A stretch of 64,000 nucleotides of DNA from Herbidospora mongoliensis. Its GTDB lineage: Bacteria; Actinomycetota; Actinomycetes; Streptosporangiales; Streptosporangiaceae. The first letter of the stretch is position 1, and each line of letters begins with the position of its first letter. The stretch lies in contig NZ_BBXD01000016.1 of NCBI RefSeq assembly GCF_001570545.1, positions 330,376 through 394,375 on the forward strand, written 5' to 3'. A program made the translations under genes and the position numbers. Positions 16,819 to 25,586 of the stretch are shown in pieces. Below the pieces are notes generated by a model. It saw only the letters and a program-made list of their open reading frames with translations. It ran no database searches and was not told the origin of the DNA.

Positions 16819-18231
16819 ATGATCTATAGCAGTCGTCGCCTTGAGACGATTTTCGGGGCTCCGCTCGATCAGGTGACGTATCAGCAGATCGCTGACCTGG
16901 TGGGAAAGGCTGATGCGCGAGAGGCGGAGGATCTCGACTACAAACGGGACTATGCCTCGGGAGACAAAGAGGAGAAGGGCACCGAAGACATCGCGGTCGA
17001 TGTTGCGGCCTTCGCGAACCACATTGGCGGTTTGATCGTCGTCGGCATGGCCGAGGTGGGCGAGGTGCCCAGCGCGCCACAGGACGTGTCGCTGTCCGGA
17101 TGGGAAGCGCGGATCATGAAAGCGGTGGCTTCCCGCGTGCATCCTCTTCCGCGTGTCGAATGTCGCGGGGTTGCCAATCCCGATGCGCCCGACAACGGGT
17201 TCATGCTGATCTCGGTGCCTCTGAGCTCGATGGCCCCGCATGCCGTTTCTACTCCCTCCAAGCGGGAGGCGGGTCTCCGCTGGCCGCGGCGACATGGGAC
17301 CGGGAAAATCTGGCTGAGCGAATCCGAAATCGCCGCCGCCTATCGCAAGCGCCTCATGAGTCCTTATGACCAGGAGGCGCGGGTCCGGCAATTGGAGAAG
17401 AACGCCGCCAAGGTGGCCGCAGCGGGGGTGACGAAGAAGCAGTTCCCGCTTCCGCTGCTCATCGTGTCGTTGGCTCCTGACCAGCCGGGCGATCTTCTAC
17501 TCGATAACCGCACCCTGAGTGACTTCGGTAGGAGCGCGAAGCAAGACATCGTCATGATCGGTGGCAACACCACGACCTTTGAGGGCCACTATCTGGTACA
17601 CCGATGTCTGGTGGCCGATACCGGTGTCGGCACGACGCGTACCTTACGCGTTCAGCTGTACACCGACGGAGCTGCGACCTTTTCCATGAACCTCGGCGGT
17701 ATCCGAGAGGCGGCCGACCAGTTGAACATCGCCGTTCAGGACGGCGAGGTCGTAGCCGGGGTTACGAGTGCGCTGCGCTACATGGCGAGACACGCGCGCG
17801 ACCGAGTGGGTGTCCACGGAGGTGTCACGGCCAGAGTCGCACTGCTTGCCGATGTGCATCTCTACCCGGAGATCTTCGCGACAAAGAGGCAGTTCAGCCA
17901 GTGGCCCTTCAGCATCCCAGACGCCGCGCGTCACGCTCTCACTTTGTATAGCGCCATGCACTGGGTCCAACTGATTTTGGTGAGCAAGCAGAGCATGTCG
18001 TTTGGATACGGAGAGGCGTATCTGATGCTCGACGAACTGGCTGACGACGGTCAACCACTAGCTCGTGCATCAGCACGGCTGGTCAACGATCTTTTTCAGA
18101 CCTATGGTCTCGCCGAGAACCACCAGATTCGGCAAGACGGGTCACTCGATCCGGCCGCTTGGGGGCGGGATTGGGACACGATCGGAAAGTGGGCGCGCGA
18201 GAGCGGAGTTCCGGTCTTGGGCGAGTCTTAA
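16819..18231 (+). CDS. Schlafen/AlbA_2 domain protein
   Basis: 470 residues from the ATG at 16819. The N-terminal ~190 residues match the AlbA_2 (Schlafen-like) fold: E-D-L-D-Y-K-R-D-Y, E-D-I-A-V-D-V-A-A-F-A-N-H-I-G-G-L-I-V-V-G-M-A-E-V, and a later V-S-T-P-S-K-R-E-A-G-L-R-W-P-R-R. The family binds nucleic acid, some members cut RNA, and many are linked to phage defence or regulation. The C-terminal ~260 residues are unrecognised. It lies between ars genes and its stop overlaps the convergent arsR by 4 bp. Role in arsenic handling unproven; it may be a defence passenger. Confidence 0.8.
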   Translation: MIYSSRRLETIFGAPLDQVTYQQIADLVGKADAREAEDLDYKRDYASGDKEEKGTEDIAVDVAAFANHIGGLIVVGMAEVGEVPSAPQDVSLSGWEARIMKAVASRVHPLPRVECRGVANPDAPDNGFMLISVPLSSMAPHAVSTPSKREAGLRWPRRHGTGKIWLSESEIAAAYRKRLMSPYDQEARVRQLEKNAAKVAAAGVTKKQFPLPLLIVSLAPDQPGDLLLDNRTLSDFGRSAKQDIVMIGGNTTTFEGHYLVHRCLVADTGVGTTRTLRVQLYTDGAATFSMNLGGIREAADQLNIAVQDGEVVAGVTSALRYMARHARDRVGVHGGVTARVALLADVHLYPEIFATKRQFSQWPFSIPDAARHALTLYSAMHWVQLILVSKQSMSFGYGEAYLMLDELADDGQPLARASARLVNDLFQTYGLAENHQIRQDGSLDPAAWGRDWDTIGKWARESGVPVLGES

Positions 18232-18578
18232 GCCTTGCCCGCCGAATCCGCCAGCGGTGTGAAGATCGCCCCTAGCCGGGCCACCGTCTCGGGGATCACG
18301 CGGTAGTACACCCACGTCCCACGCCGTTCGCCGTCGATGAGGCCAGCGGTTCGCAGGACCTTCAGGTGGTGGGAGATCGTGGGGGCGGTGAGGTCGAAGG
18401 CGTCGGTCAGGTCACAGACGCACGCCTCGCCACCCTCGTGGGAGCCGATCATCGACAGCAGGCGCAGGCGAACCGGATCGGCCACAGCCTTGAGCAGTGA
18501 AGCCAGAACGACGGCGTCCTGCTCCGACAGGGGCCCACGGGTGAGCGGCGGACAACACTCGATCGTCACGGCGGTCAT
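18228..18578 (-). CDS. ArsR family repressor (CC + CVC type)
   Basis: 116 residues. N-terminal I-E-C-C-P-P-L (Cys8, Cys9) plus E-A-C-V-C-D-L-T: the combination known from Corynebacterium ArsR, where two adjacent N-terminal Cys and one from the CVC region of the other subunit bind As(III). HTH T-A-P-T-I-S-H-H-L-K-V-L and wing G-T-W-V-Y-Y are intact. Last gene of the minus-strand operon flavoprotein-wHTH-MFS-arsR. Confidence 0.93.
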   Translation of the reverse strand: MTAVTIECCPPLTRGPLSEQDAVVLASLLKAVADPVRLRLLSMIGSHEGGEACVCDLTDAFDLTAPTISHHLKVLRTAGLIDGERRGTWVYYRVIPETVARLGAIFTPLADSAGKA

Positions 18579-18608
18579 GGCGGCTCCCTGCTTAGATGTC
18601 GTTCGAAA

Positions 18609-19820
18609 TTATAGTCGCGCGTACCCGAAGAGTGAGAAAGCCGCGATTCCGCACAGTACCGACACCACGACCAGGATGACGGTGTAGCCCGCCGCCTCAG
18701 CTCCGGCGAAGGCGGCCAGCGGAGCGACGGCCTTGGCCGCGACGGAGAAGAAGGCCAGTCGTCCCGAGAGTGTCGCGTAACCGGTGGTGCCGTATCGCTC
18801 GGCGAGCAGGTGAGGCCGGGTGATCGTGCCTACACCGAATCCGATGCCGAACAGCAGCACGCACCCGATGGCTCCGGCGGCGGTGTGGCCGACCACGGGC
18901 AGCAGCACTGCCCCCACTGCCTGCACGGCGAAAACGACGCCCGCGATCGGCGCTGCCGCCCAGCGTCGCCGTAGGCCCGTAGTCACCACTCGGCCGGTGA
19001 CGGACAGCACCCCGAGGAGGCCGGCCACGGTAGCGGCGAACAGCGGTTGGTGACCGAGGTGGATCAGGTAGGTGACGAGCAGGACGCTGATCATGGCGAC
19101 CGCGCCGCCATTCGCGGTGAAGGCAACGACGAGCAGCCAGAAAGGACGGTGTCGTACGGCCTCGCGGGTGGTCGCGGCTCGTTCGGCCGGTCGATCCTCG
19201 TTGAGGCGTCCACGGCGGAGGACCAGCGCATGTAGGGGGACGGCGGTCAGGCCGTACAGGACGGCCAGGATGATCAAGGCTGACCGCCAGTCGAAGGACG
19301 ACACGAGCAGGCCGGTGAGCGGGAGGAAGATCGAGGAGGCGAAACCGGCCACGATCGTGACGGCCAGGAGCGCGTTCGCGCGGGCCGGCCCCTCGAACCA
19401 GCCGACGATAATGGCGAAGGCCGGTTCGTACAAGACCATCGCGGAGGCGACTCCGAGCACGATGAAAACGGCGTAGAGCTGGGGCAGGTTGCTCACCTGG
19501 GACCAGGCCAACAGCGTGAGAGCGCCCAGGGCCGAACCTATTGTCATCAGCCCTCGTCCACCGTGGACGTCGAGGACCCGGCCGACGAGCGGGGCGCACA
19601 GCGCTCCCGTCAGAACGGAGGCGGTGAGGGCACCGGCAACCTGTGGAGTCGTGACGTCCAGGTCTTGGGCCATGGGGCCGAGCAGGACGGAGAAGGCGTA
19701 GTAGAGCGCGCCGTAGCCGATGGTCTGAGTGATCGACAACGCGGCGACGATCATCCAGCCACGGCGTAGAGACAGGCCGCCGTCCGTTTCGAGAACGGCG
19801 GCCGTGCGTTCGTCACTCAT
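18609..19820 (-). CDS. MFS transporter in ars operon
   Basis: 403 residues from the ATG at 19820 (M-S-D-E-R-T), which overlaps the preceding stop (ATGA). Twelve hydrophobic spans and the MFS loop G-R-V-L-D-V-H-G-G-R-G after TM2. Resembles monocarboxylate/oxalate-type MFS pumps; it lacks the neighbouring GAPDH expected for ArsJ, so that assignment is not made. In this setting it probably exports an arsenical, possibly an organic one. Cotranscribed with the ArsO-like flavoprotein. Confidence 0.85.
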   Translation of the reverse strand: MSDERTAAVLETDGGLSLRRGWMIVAALSITQTIGYGALYYAFSVLLGPMAQDLDVTTPQVAGALTASVLTGALCAPLVGRVLDVHGGRGLMTIGSALGALTLLAWSQVSNLPQLYAVFIVLGVASAMVLYEPAFAIIVGWFEGPARANALLAVTIVAGFASSIFLPLTGLLVSSFDWRSALIILAVLYGLTAVPLHALVLRRGRLNEDRPAERAATTREAVRHRPFWLLVVAFTANGGAVAMISVLLVTYLIHLGHQPLFAATVAGLLGVLSVTGRVVTTGLRRRWAAAPIAGVVFAVQAVGAVLLPVVGHTAAGAIGCVLLFGIGFGVGTITRPHLLAERYGTTGYATLSGRLAFFSVAAKAVAPLAAFAGAEAAGYTVILVVVSVLCGIAAFSLFGYARL

Positions 19821-20083
19821 GACCGGGTGCACCCGATGAGGGCTCGACCCGCCGGAGTGGTTCGCCATGTTCCCTGCGATGCCTCGGTCACGAAGTGCTG
19901 GGCGTGGAGCCGCCATGCGAGGGTTCCGGCCATCCGGGAGATCGCCCGTGGGTAGCCCGGGTTGGTGCTACCGGGTCTGGCCTCGATGAGGCCTGCGGCC
20001 AGCTCGGTCGTGGACATGGGTTCCGCCCGACAGATCAGGCGTAGGGCCTCGCGCTGCGGTTCGGTCGGGTGTCCTTCGGACAT
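19817..20083 (-). CDS. Small winged-helix-like protein
   Basis: 88 residues, start ATG 20083, 10 bp after the flavoprotein stop, with its own stop overlapping the MFS start by 4 bp. Sequence E-A-L-R-L-I-C-R-A-E-P-M-S-T-T-E-L-A-A-G-L looks like the first helices of a winged helix; a C-terminal G-T-W-R-T-T-P-A-G-R-A-L wing follows. No known family name. It may be a DNA-binding accessory regulator of the operon. Confidence 0.7.
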   Translation of the reverse strand: MSEGHPTEPQREALRLICRAEPMSTTELAAGLIEARPGSTNPGYPRAISRMAGTLAWRLHAQHFVTEASQGTWRTTPAGRALIGCTRS

Positions 20084-20093
20084 GGTCTGCTCC

Positions 20094-21455
20094 TCAGCCG
20101 CAACAGCCGCCGCCGTCGGAAGGGATGGTGGCGAGCACGAGCGGGGTGCCGAGCAGGCCGCCGCTCACGCCGGTGGTCAGGCCGACGCGCTGTTCCTGGG
20201 TGTCGGCGAGGTTGGAGGAACAGACTCCCGTTTCGGGAAGGTCGAGCTGGACCGAGTGCGCCGCCTCCCAGTCTCCGGCGATGGCGGCCACCACCGAGCG
20301 CACCTGCTCGTAACCGGTGGCCATCAGGAACGTGGGAGCCCGACCGTAGCTCTTGACGCCGACCGCGTAGTAGCCCGGTTCGGGGTGGGTGAGCTCGTCG
20401 ACGCCATGAGCCGGGACGGTGCCGCAGGAGTGGGCGTTGGGGTCGATCAGCGGCGCGAGGGCGCGGGTGCTCCCGAGGATGGGGTCCAGGTCGAGGCGCA
20501 GCTCTTCGGCGATTGAGTGATCGGGCCGGTAGCCGGTGGCACTGATGATGCGTTCGGCCACGACGGACTGTTCGTTGCCCAGCGGGTCGCGGCTGATGAC
20601 CTCCACGCCGTCGGTGTGGGCGTTGACCCGGTGGGTGAAGAACCCGGTCACCAGCTGGATGCGGCCTGAGGTGACCAGGGTGTGAACACGGGTGCCGAGG
20701 GCGCCCCGGGCGGGCAGCGCGTCGGCCTCGCCTCCGCCGTAGGTGCGGCTGGCGTTTCCGGCCCGAATGGCCCATGTGATCGGGGTGTCCTTGAGCTGGG
20801 CCAAGGCCAGGAGAGTGGTCGCGGCCGAGTGACCTGCGCCGACGACCAGGGTGTGGCGGCCCTCGTAGTGGTCGCGGTCGACGCCGAGGACGTCGGGGAG
20901 GGCGTGGTCGATCAGCTCGGTCACGGTCTCCTCACCGAAGGCGCGCAGGCCGCTCGCGCCCAGGACGTTCGGGCTGGTGTAGGTCCCCGATGCGTCGATG
21001 ACCGCACGGGCCCGGATCTCCCGGCCGTCCGTCAGACGCAGGACGAAGGGGGCCGACTCTCGGCCGCTGGTACGGACCTTGTCGTAGCCGAGTCTGCTGA
21101 TCGCGCTGACCTCGGCGTCCACCTGGATCCGGTCGCCGAAGAGCTTGCTCAGTGGGGCGAGGTAGTCATCGACGATCTCCGCGCCGGTCGGGAGCCAGTC
21201 GCTGTCAGGAGCTGTCCAGCCGTCCGCCTCCAGCAGACGCCGAGCGGCGCTGTCGATGTTGTAGCGCCACGGGCTGAAGACCCGAACATGGCCCCACTTC
21301 GCCACTGAGGCGCCGACCTTCGAGCCGCTCTCCAGGACGACGAAGTCGACCCCGCGTTCGGCGAGGTGTGCGGCGGCGGCAAGCCCGACGGGGCCGGCGC
21401 CGATAACGGCCACGGGGAGGCTGTTGTGGTCTGTGTCGAGCGGGGCCTGGCTCAT
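20094..21455 (-). CDS. ArsO-like FAD-dependent oxidoreductase with C-terminal CCG
   Basis: 453 residues from ATG 21455 with AAGGTGGG six bases upstream (a GTG at 21464 would add three residues). Flavin-monooxygenase fold: FAD loop V-I-G-A-G-P-V-G-L-A-A-A-A-H-L, V-F-S-P-W-R-Y-N-I-D, second dinucleotide loop V-V-G-A-G-H-S-A-A-T-T, and A-T-G-Y-R-P-D-H-S. Related flavoproteins occur as arsO in Streptomyces ars operons, but the substrate is unproven (trivalent or methylated arsenicals are candidates). The last residues are G-G-G-C-C-G, a vicinal Cys tail shared with a paralogue at 47990. First gene of the operon, under multiple ArsR sites. Confidence 0.88.
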   Translation of the reverse strand: MSQAPLDTDHNSLPVAVIGAGPVGLAAAAHLAERGVDFVVLESGSKVGASVAKWGHVRVFSPWRYNIDSAARRLLEADGWTAPDSDWLPTGAEIVDDYLAPLSKLFGDRIQVDAEVSAISRLGYDKVRTSGRESAPFVLRLTDGREIRARAVIDASGTYTSPNVLGASGLRAFGEETVTELIDHALPDVLGVDRDHYEGRHTLVVGAGHSAATTLLALAQLKDTPITWAIRAGNASRTYGGGEADALPARGALGTRVHTLVTSGRIQLVTGFFTHRVNAHTDGVEVISRDPLGNEQSVVAERIISATGYRPDHSIAEELRLDLDPILGSTRALAPLIDPNAHSCGTVPAHGVDELTHPEPGYYAVGVKSYGRAPTFLMATGYEQVRSVVAAIAGDWEAAHSVQLDLPETGVCSSNLADTQEQRVGLTTGVSGGLLGTPLVLATIPSDGGGCCG

Positions 21456-21469
21456 GATGCCCACCTTGT

Positions 21470-21539
21470 TTAGAAGACTGTCTAATCAGTATCAGCTTCG
21501 CCCTTGATTAGAAGTCTGTCAAGTTAGACGCTCATCTAT
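21470..21539. promoter_or_regulatory. Array of three ArsR-type operator sites
   Basis: TTAGAAGACTGTCTAA at 21470-21485, TTAGAAGTCTGTCAA at 21508-21522 and TTAGACGCTCATCTAT at 21524-21539, each with TTAGA/TCTAA-type arms. They lie immediately upstream of the flavoprotein operon (minus strand) and 250 bp upstream of the molybdoenzyme (plus strand), so they could control both. Confidence 0.7.
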
Positions 21540-21623
21540 TCTGTAAGACGGTGTGGCGAGACCGGGGACAGCCCGAAGATCCTCAAGAGCGGGCCGATCT
21601 CTTAGGGGCAGGCCGACCTACCC

Positions 21624-21655
21624 CTGGCACCAAGATGCCGGGCAGGTTGCTGCCG
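21624..21655 (+). promoter_or_regulatory. Leader element shared with the AroA-like operon
   Basis: A 32-bp stretch starting CTGGCACCAAGATGCC and ending CTGCCG is identical at 28 of 32 positions to the minus strand of 44745-44776. It lies 137 bp upstream of the molybdopterin oxidoreductase start. The 3' half can form a GCAG/CTGC hairpin. Probably a regulator-binding site or structured leader common to both operons. Confidence 0.55.
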
Positions 21656-21791
21656 TGACGATCGCTTTCGCCTGGTGAATCCGACATGAGATCAATGCGG
21701 TGACCCCTCAGTGATCCCTAGTGGAGTTCAGGCTGCGGAAAGCGCCTGACTCGTCTGAACGCTGAATATCCCGCGTTAGGAGCTTCCGCCG

Positions 21792-24317
21792 ATGGATCAG
21801 GAAACCCGTGCCCAGGAAAGCGACGGCATCACGCGGCGCGGATTGCTGCGTGGTGCGATGGTCGCCGGTGCCGCTGTGGGCGGTGTTGCAGGACTCGTCC
21901 CACCGGCGGCTCAGGCGGCGTTCGCGGCCGCTCCTCCAACGGACCTGACCATTGGGTCTTCCATGCCGGACTTCACGGTCGGTTCGGCCGCGCTCACCCC
22001 CGACCGGGTGGTCAACGGCGCCTGCCAGTTCTGCAACAGCAATTGCCGGATCAAGGTCGCCACGAAACTGGGGAGGGTCCTGGAGATCCGCGGGGAGGAG
22101 AAGGACCCGGTTCAGGAGGGCAACCTGTGCGTCAAAGCCCCGATGATGACCGAGCTGCTCTACAACCCGCTGCGCCTGACCACTCCGCTTCGCCGGGCCT
22201 CCGGCCGGAAGGGCGACCCGAAGAGCCGGTTCGAACCTGTTTCCTGGGATGACGCGCTGGACACGATCGCGCGCCGCTGGCTGGCCCTGCGCGACGCGGG
22301 TGACGCCAAAGCCATCGCGAACCGGACCAGCGGGCGGCTGCCCCGAGGCACTGGCTCACTGGCCGGCCGGGTGTTCGCTCTTCTAGGAAGCCCCAACGAC
22401 ACCGACGTCGGTCCGGTGTGCAACGACGCCGGAGGCAACGCCCTGGCCACCACGTTCGGGCTGGGCAACTTCACCAACGGGTATGGCATCGACGGTGCGA
22501 CCGGCAAAGAGGACTTGGGGGCGTCGAAGTTCTTCCTCTTCTTCGGCACCAACCAGGCCGAGACCCACCCGGTGACCTTCGCGCACTTACTCCGCGAACG
22601 GAAACGCACGGGAGCGCGTCTGGTGGTGGTGGATCCTCGGAGCACGCCGACCTCCGAATTCGCCGACAGTTGGGTGGCTCCGAAGCCACACACCGACTTC
22701 GCGCTCGTCCTCGGCATGCTGCACCACATCATCACGACGGACCGCCACGACAAGGCCTTCGTCCAGAAGTGGGTGCTCGGCTTCGAAGAGCTCCGCGCGC
22801 ACCTGGTGCAGAAGGGCTACACGCCGGAATGGGCGGCCGGTATCACCGGTGTCCCGGCGAACACGATCCGCCAGCTGGCCGTCGACTACGCCACGGCGCG
22901 ACCGGCCGCGCTCTTCTGCAACGCGGGGATCTCGCACCAGCTCGGTGCGTTCGACACGTATCGAACGCTGACCATGCTGGCAGCTGTGACCGGCAACATC
23001 GGGGTGCCGGGCGGCGGGTGCAACTTCATGCACAACACCTGGCCCGGGGGCCTGAACCTGCCGCCCCTGAAGGTGACTCCGCCGGAACGCGGCCCGGCGC
23101 TGCCCGTGGGACCGGACACCTTCGCCGAGTCGATCCTCACCGGCAAGCCGTACCGACTCAAAGCGGTGATGACCGAGGGAAATCCGCTGGTCAGCTCGGC
23201 TAACACCAGCCGGGTACGGGAGGCGTTCTCGAAGCTCGACTTCTACGTCTACACCGGCCTGTTCATGGAAGAGGCCGCCTACTACGCCGACATCATCCTG
23301 CCCGTCTGCAGCGGCCTGGAGTTCGAAGGCGTCTATATGCGCCGCGACGACCGGGCTATCCGCTGGCAGGAAGCAGCTGTCGAACGAGTCGGTCAGGTGC
23401 GCTCTGACACGGAGATCTGGATCGACCTCGCCTACGCGCTCGCGCGCAACGACAAGCGGCGTCCCAGCTCCTTCTGGACGGATGCCTTCTCGAAGACGTG
23501 GCGTGACTACGGCAAGCTGTGGGACACCTTCGTCGCGAACACACCTGGCATGGGCGGCATGACCCGAGAGCGGCTCAAGGCTCGGGCGGAACCGTTGAGG
23601 TGGCCGTGCCCGACCCCGGACCACCCGGGAGTGAGCACGCTCTACCTGGATCACCCCAGCTGGTATCAGGCGGCCGAATCACTGGGACATCGAGGGAAGC
23701 GGTTCCTCACCGCGAGCGGAAAGATCGAGATTTATACGCCTGACCTGGAACAACGCCTGGCTCCGAGCGGTCATCACGCGCTGCCGTCGTTCTACACCCA
23801 CCCCGAGGTCACCGGCGCGCACCCCACCATCGCCTACGACGATCGCTACATCACCAACCCGATCAATCCCCATGCGCTCACCCATCCGGTGCGGCTGGGC
23901 GTCCCCGGTTCCAGCGCCGTGCACCGCAGATTCCCGTTGATGGGGATGACCGGACGGCCGAGTGTGGTCCACTTCGCGTCGGTGACGCACTGGACGTCAA
24001 CTGGCAAGCGGCTCAACGGTGTGCGGTTGGTGCAGATCCACCCCGCCACCGCTCGAGGCCTGGGCATCGCAGACGGGGACGAGGTCGTCGTCGAGAGCCC
24101 GCGCGGGTCCGTGACCGCCACCGCTCTGCTGGACGAGGGCATCCGCACCGACACCATCTACCTGCCCAACACCTTCGGCCCCGCCCAGCAGGTCGGCGAT
24201 CTCTACGACGACCCGCGCTACGAGGCGGCGAACACCCTCATCGACGATCATCTGTACGACAACCTCTCCGGCCAGCAGGCGTACAAGTGCTTCGCCTGCC
24301 GGGTGAGCAAGGCGTAG
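21792..24317 (+). CDS. Tat-exported molybdopterin oxidoreductase, ArrA/DMSO-reductase type
   Basis: 841 residues. Twin-Arg signal I-T-R-R-G-L-L-R-G followed by a hydrophobic stretch (about 17-45). The [4Fe-4S] motif is Cys78-X2-Cys81-X3-Cys85-X27-Cys113, the spacing of respiratory arsenate reductase ArrA/ArxA and polysulfide-reductase-like enzymes rather than aerobic arsenite oxidase AioA. Molybdopterin-binding segments follow (V-V-V-D-P-R-S-T-P-T-S-E, A-V-T-G-N-I-G-V-P-G-G-G, a C-terminal molydop-binding domain with D-G-D-E-V-V-V-E-S-P-R-G). Cys210 in G-P-V-C-N-D-A-G-G-N is a candidate Mo ligand. No iron-sulfur or membrane partner is nearby. Ends 17 bp before a convergent gene. An arsenic-oxyanion or organoarsenical redox role is inferred from context. 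Confidence 0.85.
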   Translation: MDQETRAQESDGITRRGLLRGAMVAGAAVGGVAGLVPPAAQAAFAAAPPTDLTIGSSMPDFTVGSAALTPDRVVNGACQFCNSNCRIKVATKLGRVLEIRGEEKDPVQEGNLCVKAPMMTELLYNPLRLTTPLRRASGRKGDPKSRFEPVSWDDALDTIARRWLALRDAGDAKAIANRTSGRLPRGTGSLAGRVFALLGSPNDTDVGPVCNDAGGNALATTFGLGNFTNGYGIDGATGKEDLGASKFFLFFGTNQAETHPVTFAHLLRERKRTGARLVVVDPRSTPTSEFADSWVAPKPHTDFALVLGMLHHIITTDRHDKAFVQKWVLGFEELRAHLVQKGYTPEWAAGITGVPANTIRQLAVDYATARPAALFCNAGISHQLGAFDTYRTLTMLAAVTGNIGVPGGGCNFMHNTWPGGLNLPPLKVTPPERGPALPVGPDTFAESILTGKPYRLKAVMTEGNPLVSSANTSRVREAFSKLDFYVYTGLFMEEAAYYADIILPVCSGLEFEGVYMRRDDRAIRWQEAAVERVGQVRSDTEIWIDLAYALARNDKRRPSSFWTDAFSKTWRDYGKLWDTFVANTPGMGGMTRERLKARAEPLRWPCPTPDHPGVSTLYLDHPSWYQAAESLGHRGKRFLTASGKIEIYTPDLEQRLAPSGHHALPSFYTHPEVTGAHPTIAYDDRYITNPINPHALTHPVRLGVPGSSAVHRRFPLMGMTGRPSVVHFASVTHWTSTGKRLNGVRLVQIHPATARGLGIADGDEVVVESPRGSVTATALLDEGIRTDTIYLPNTFGPAQQVGDLYDDPRYEAANTLIDDHLYDNLSGQQAYKCFACRVSKA

Positions 24318-24333
24318 CGGCCGAAGAGCCCCG

Positions 24334-25266
24334 TCAGACGACGGCGTTCACGCGAACGCCGGTGACACGAGCAGTCGCGTAGGGCCGTACGTCGAGGTCC
24401 TCGCGGCTGCTGTACATCTCCAAGCGCAGGTCTGGTCCTCGCTGCGGCCGGCCGTCGGCGTCCACCGGGTAGGCGAGTATGAAGGACGGGTCGGTGAGGG
24501 CGCGTAAGGCGACGATCTTGTCGGCCTGTTCTGAGGGCGCGGACTTGTCCACTTCGTGTGAGGGCAGCGCGTCGAAGCCGAGTCGGCTCTTGAAGCTGAA
24601 CAGCCCTGGTTGACCGAGGTGGCCGTACAGGTTCGGGTCGCTGCCCAGGCTCACCCAGGACTGGCCTCGGCAGCGCGCCTCCTCGATCAGCCGCATGTAC
24701 AACAGGCGGGACACCTCGCTCCCGCGATGCGCGGGTGCCGCCGTCGCGAAACGCGCTCGCACCTCGTCGGCGTCGGGGGACCACAGCGTGATGCACGCGG
24801 CGGCGAGTTCCTCGCCATCCCACGCGCAGACGGCGAAGTACCTGTCACCGGAGGACAGGATGTGATCTCGATGACGGGTGGCCACGGGCCATCCGTAACG
24901 CATGGCGGCGACCTGGCGCTCGTACATGGGGATGAAGACGTCCAGCAGTTGAGGGGTGACGGGCCGGACGTCGAAGCGCAGACCGGCGGCCTCACCTCGA
25001 CGCCTGGCGGCGGACACGTTCTGCCGGTCCCGGCGGGCCAGGCGGGCGAGGAACTCCTCTTCGCTCGCCAGCGCGGCCGCCCGCCAGGTGAGAACCTGCG
25101 GTTTCGGGAGGAAACCGCAGGCGGCCAGGGCCAGCCAGTCGTCAGGAGAGGGCTTCTGCACCCTGACCACGTCTACCTCGTGAACCAGGCTTTTCCAGGC
25201 CCCGCCGAGCGCCTCGTCGACGTCGACGAGGGCCATCGGAACACCGAGAACGATCTTTTTGATCAT
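24334..25266 (-). CDS. GNAT/FemAB-like transferase
   Basis: 310 residues from ATG 25266, overlapping the arsR stop (ATGA). Looks like the GNAT_6/CelD or FemAB-like group: R-R-D-R-Q-N-V-S-A-A-R-R-R-G-E-A-A-G-L-R, L-L-D-V-F-I-P-M-Y-E-R-Q-V, E-L-A-A-A-C-I-T-L-W, G-S-E-V-S-R-L-L-Y-M-R-L-I-E-E-A, F-S-F-K-S-R-L-G-F. Such enzymes transfer acyl or aminoacyl groups (some use aminoacyl-tRNA to make peptides). Last gene of the long minus-strand operon starting near 33.9 kb. The substrate is unknown; a second, different member is at 36414. Confidence 0.75.
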   Translation of the reverse strand: MIKKIVLGVPMALVDVDEALGGAWKSLVHEVDVVRVQKPSPDDWLALAACGFLPKPQVLTWRAAALASEEEFLARLARRDRQNVSAARRRGEAAGLRFDVRPVTPQLLDVFIPMYERQVAAMRYGWPVATRHRDHILSSGDRYFAVCAWDGEELAAACITLWSPDADEVRARFATAAPAHRGSEVSRLLYMRLIEEARCRGQSWVSLGSDPNLYGHLGQPGLFSFKSRLGFDALPSHEVDKSAPSEQADKIVALRALTDPSFILAYPVDADGRPQRGPDLRLEMYSSREDLDVRPYATARVTGVRVNAVV

Positions 25267-25586
25267 CGGGCCGCCACGTCTTCCGGCACGTTGAGCAGCC
25301 TGCACAACGAGCTCAGCATCTGCGGCTGCACGCGGTAATACACCCACGTGCCACGCCTTTCGGCGTCGATGAGGTCAGCAGCCTTAAGCGCCTTCAGATG
25401 GTAGGAGATCGTCGGCGATGACAGATCGAAGTCCTCGGACATGTCGCAGACGCACACCTCGCCGTTGGGATGAGAGGCGATCACCGACAGCAGGCGCAGC
25501 CGTACCGGATCCCCGAGCGCCTTGAAAACCTGGGCGAAGACCTTCGCCTCCGCGACGGCCAATGGTTCCCGCGCCAAGGGGTTCAT
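25263..25586 (-). CDS. ArsR family repressor
   Basis: 107 residues: [43 protein letters not shown]. It has CVC but no N-terminal CC pair. Overlaps copA by 4 bp upstream and the GNAT gene by 4 bp downstream, so it sits inside the long operon rather than at its head, giving feedback control once the operon is on. Confidence 0.93.
   Translation of the reverse strand: MNPLAREPLAVAEAKVFAQVFKALGDPVRLRLLSVIASHPNGEVCVCDMSEDFDLSSPTISYHLKALKAADLIDAERRGTWVYYRVQPQMLSSLCRLLNVPEDVAAR

Noticed and set aside
18609..19820. ArsJ (organoarsenical MFS efflux paired with GAPDH)
   Set aside because: No GAPDH-like gene nearby and no sequence feature that singles out ArsJ.
21792..24317. Aerobic arsenite oxidase large subunit AioA
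   Set aside because: Fourth iron-sulfur ligand is Cys at X27 and no Rieske subunit gene is adjacent; AioA has a three-Cys 3Fe-4S motif.
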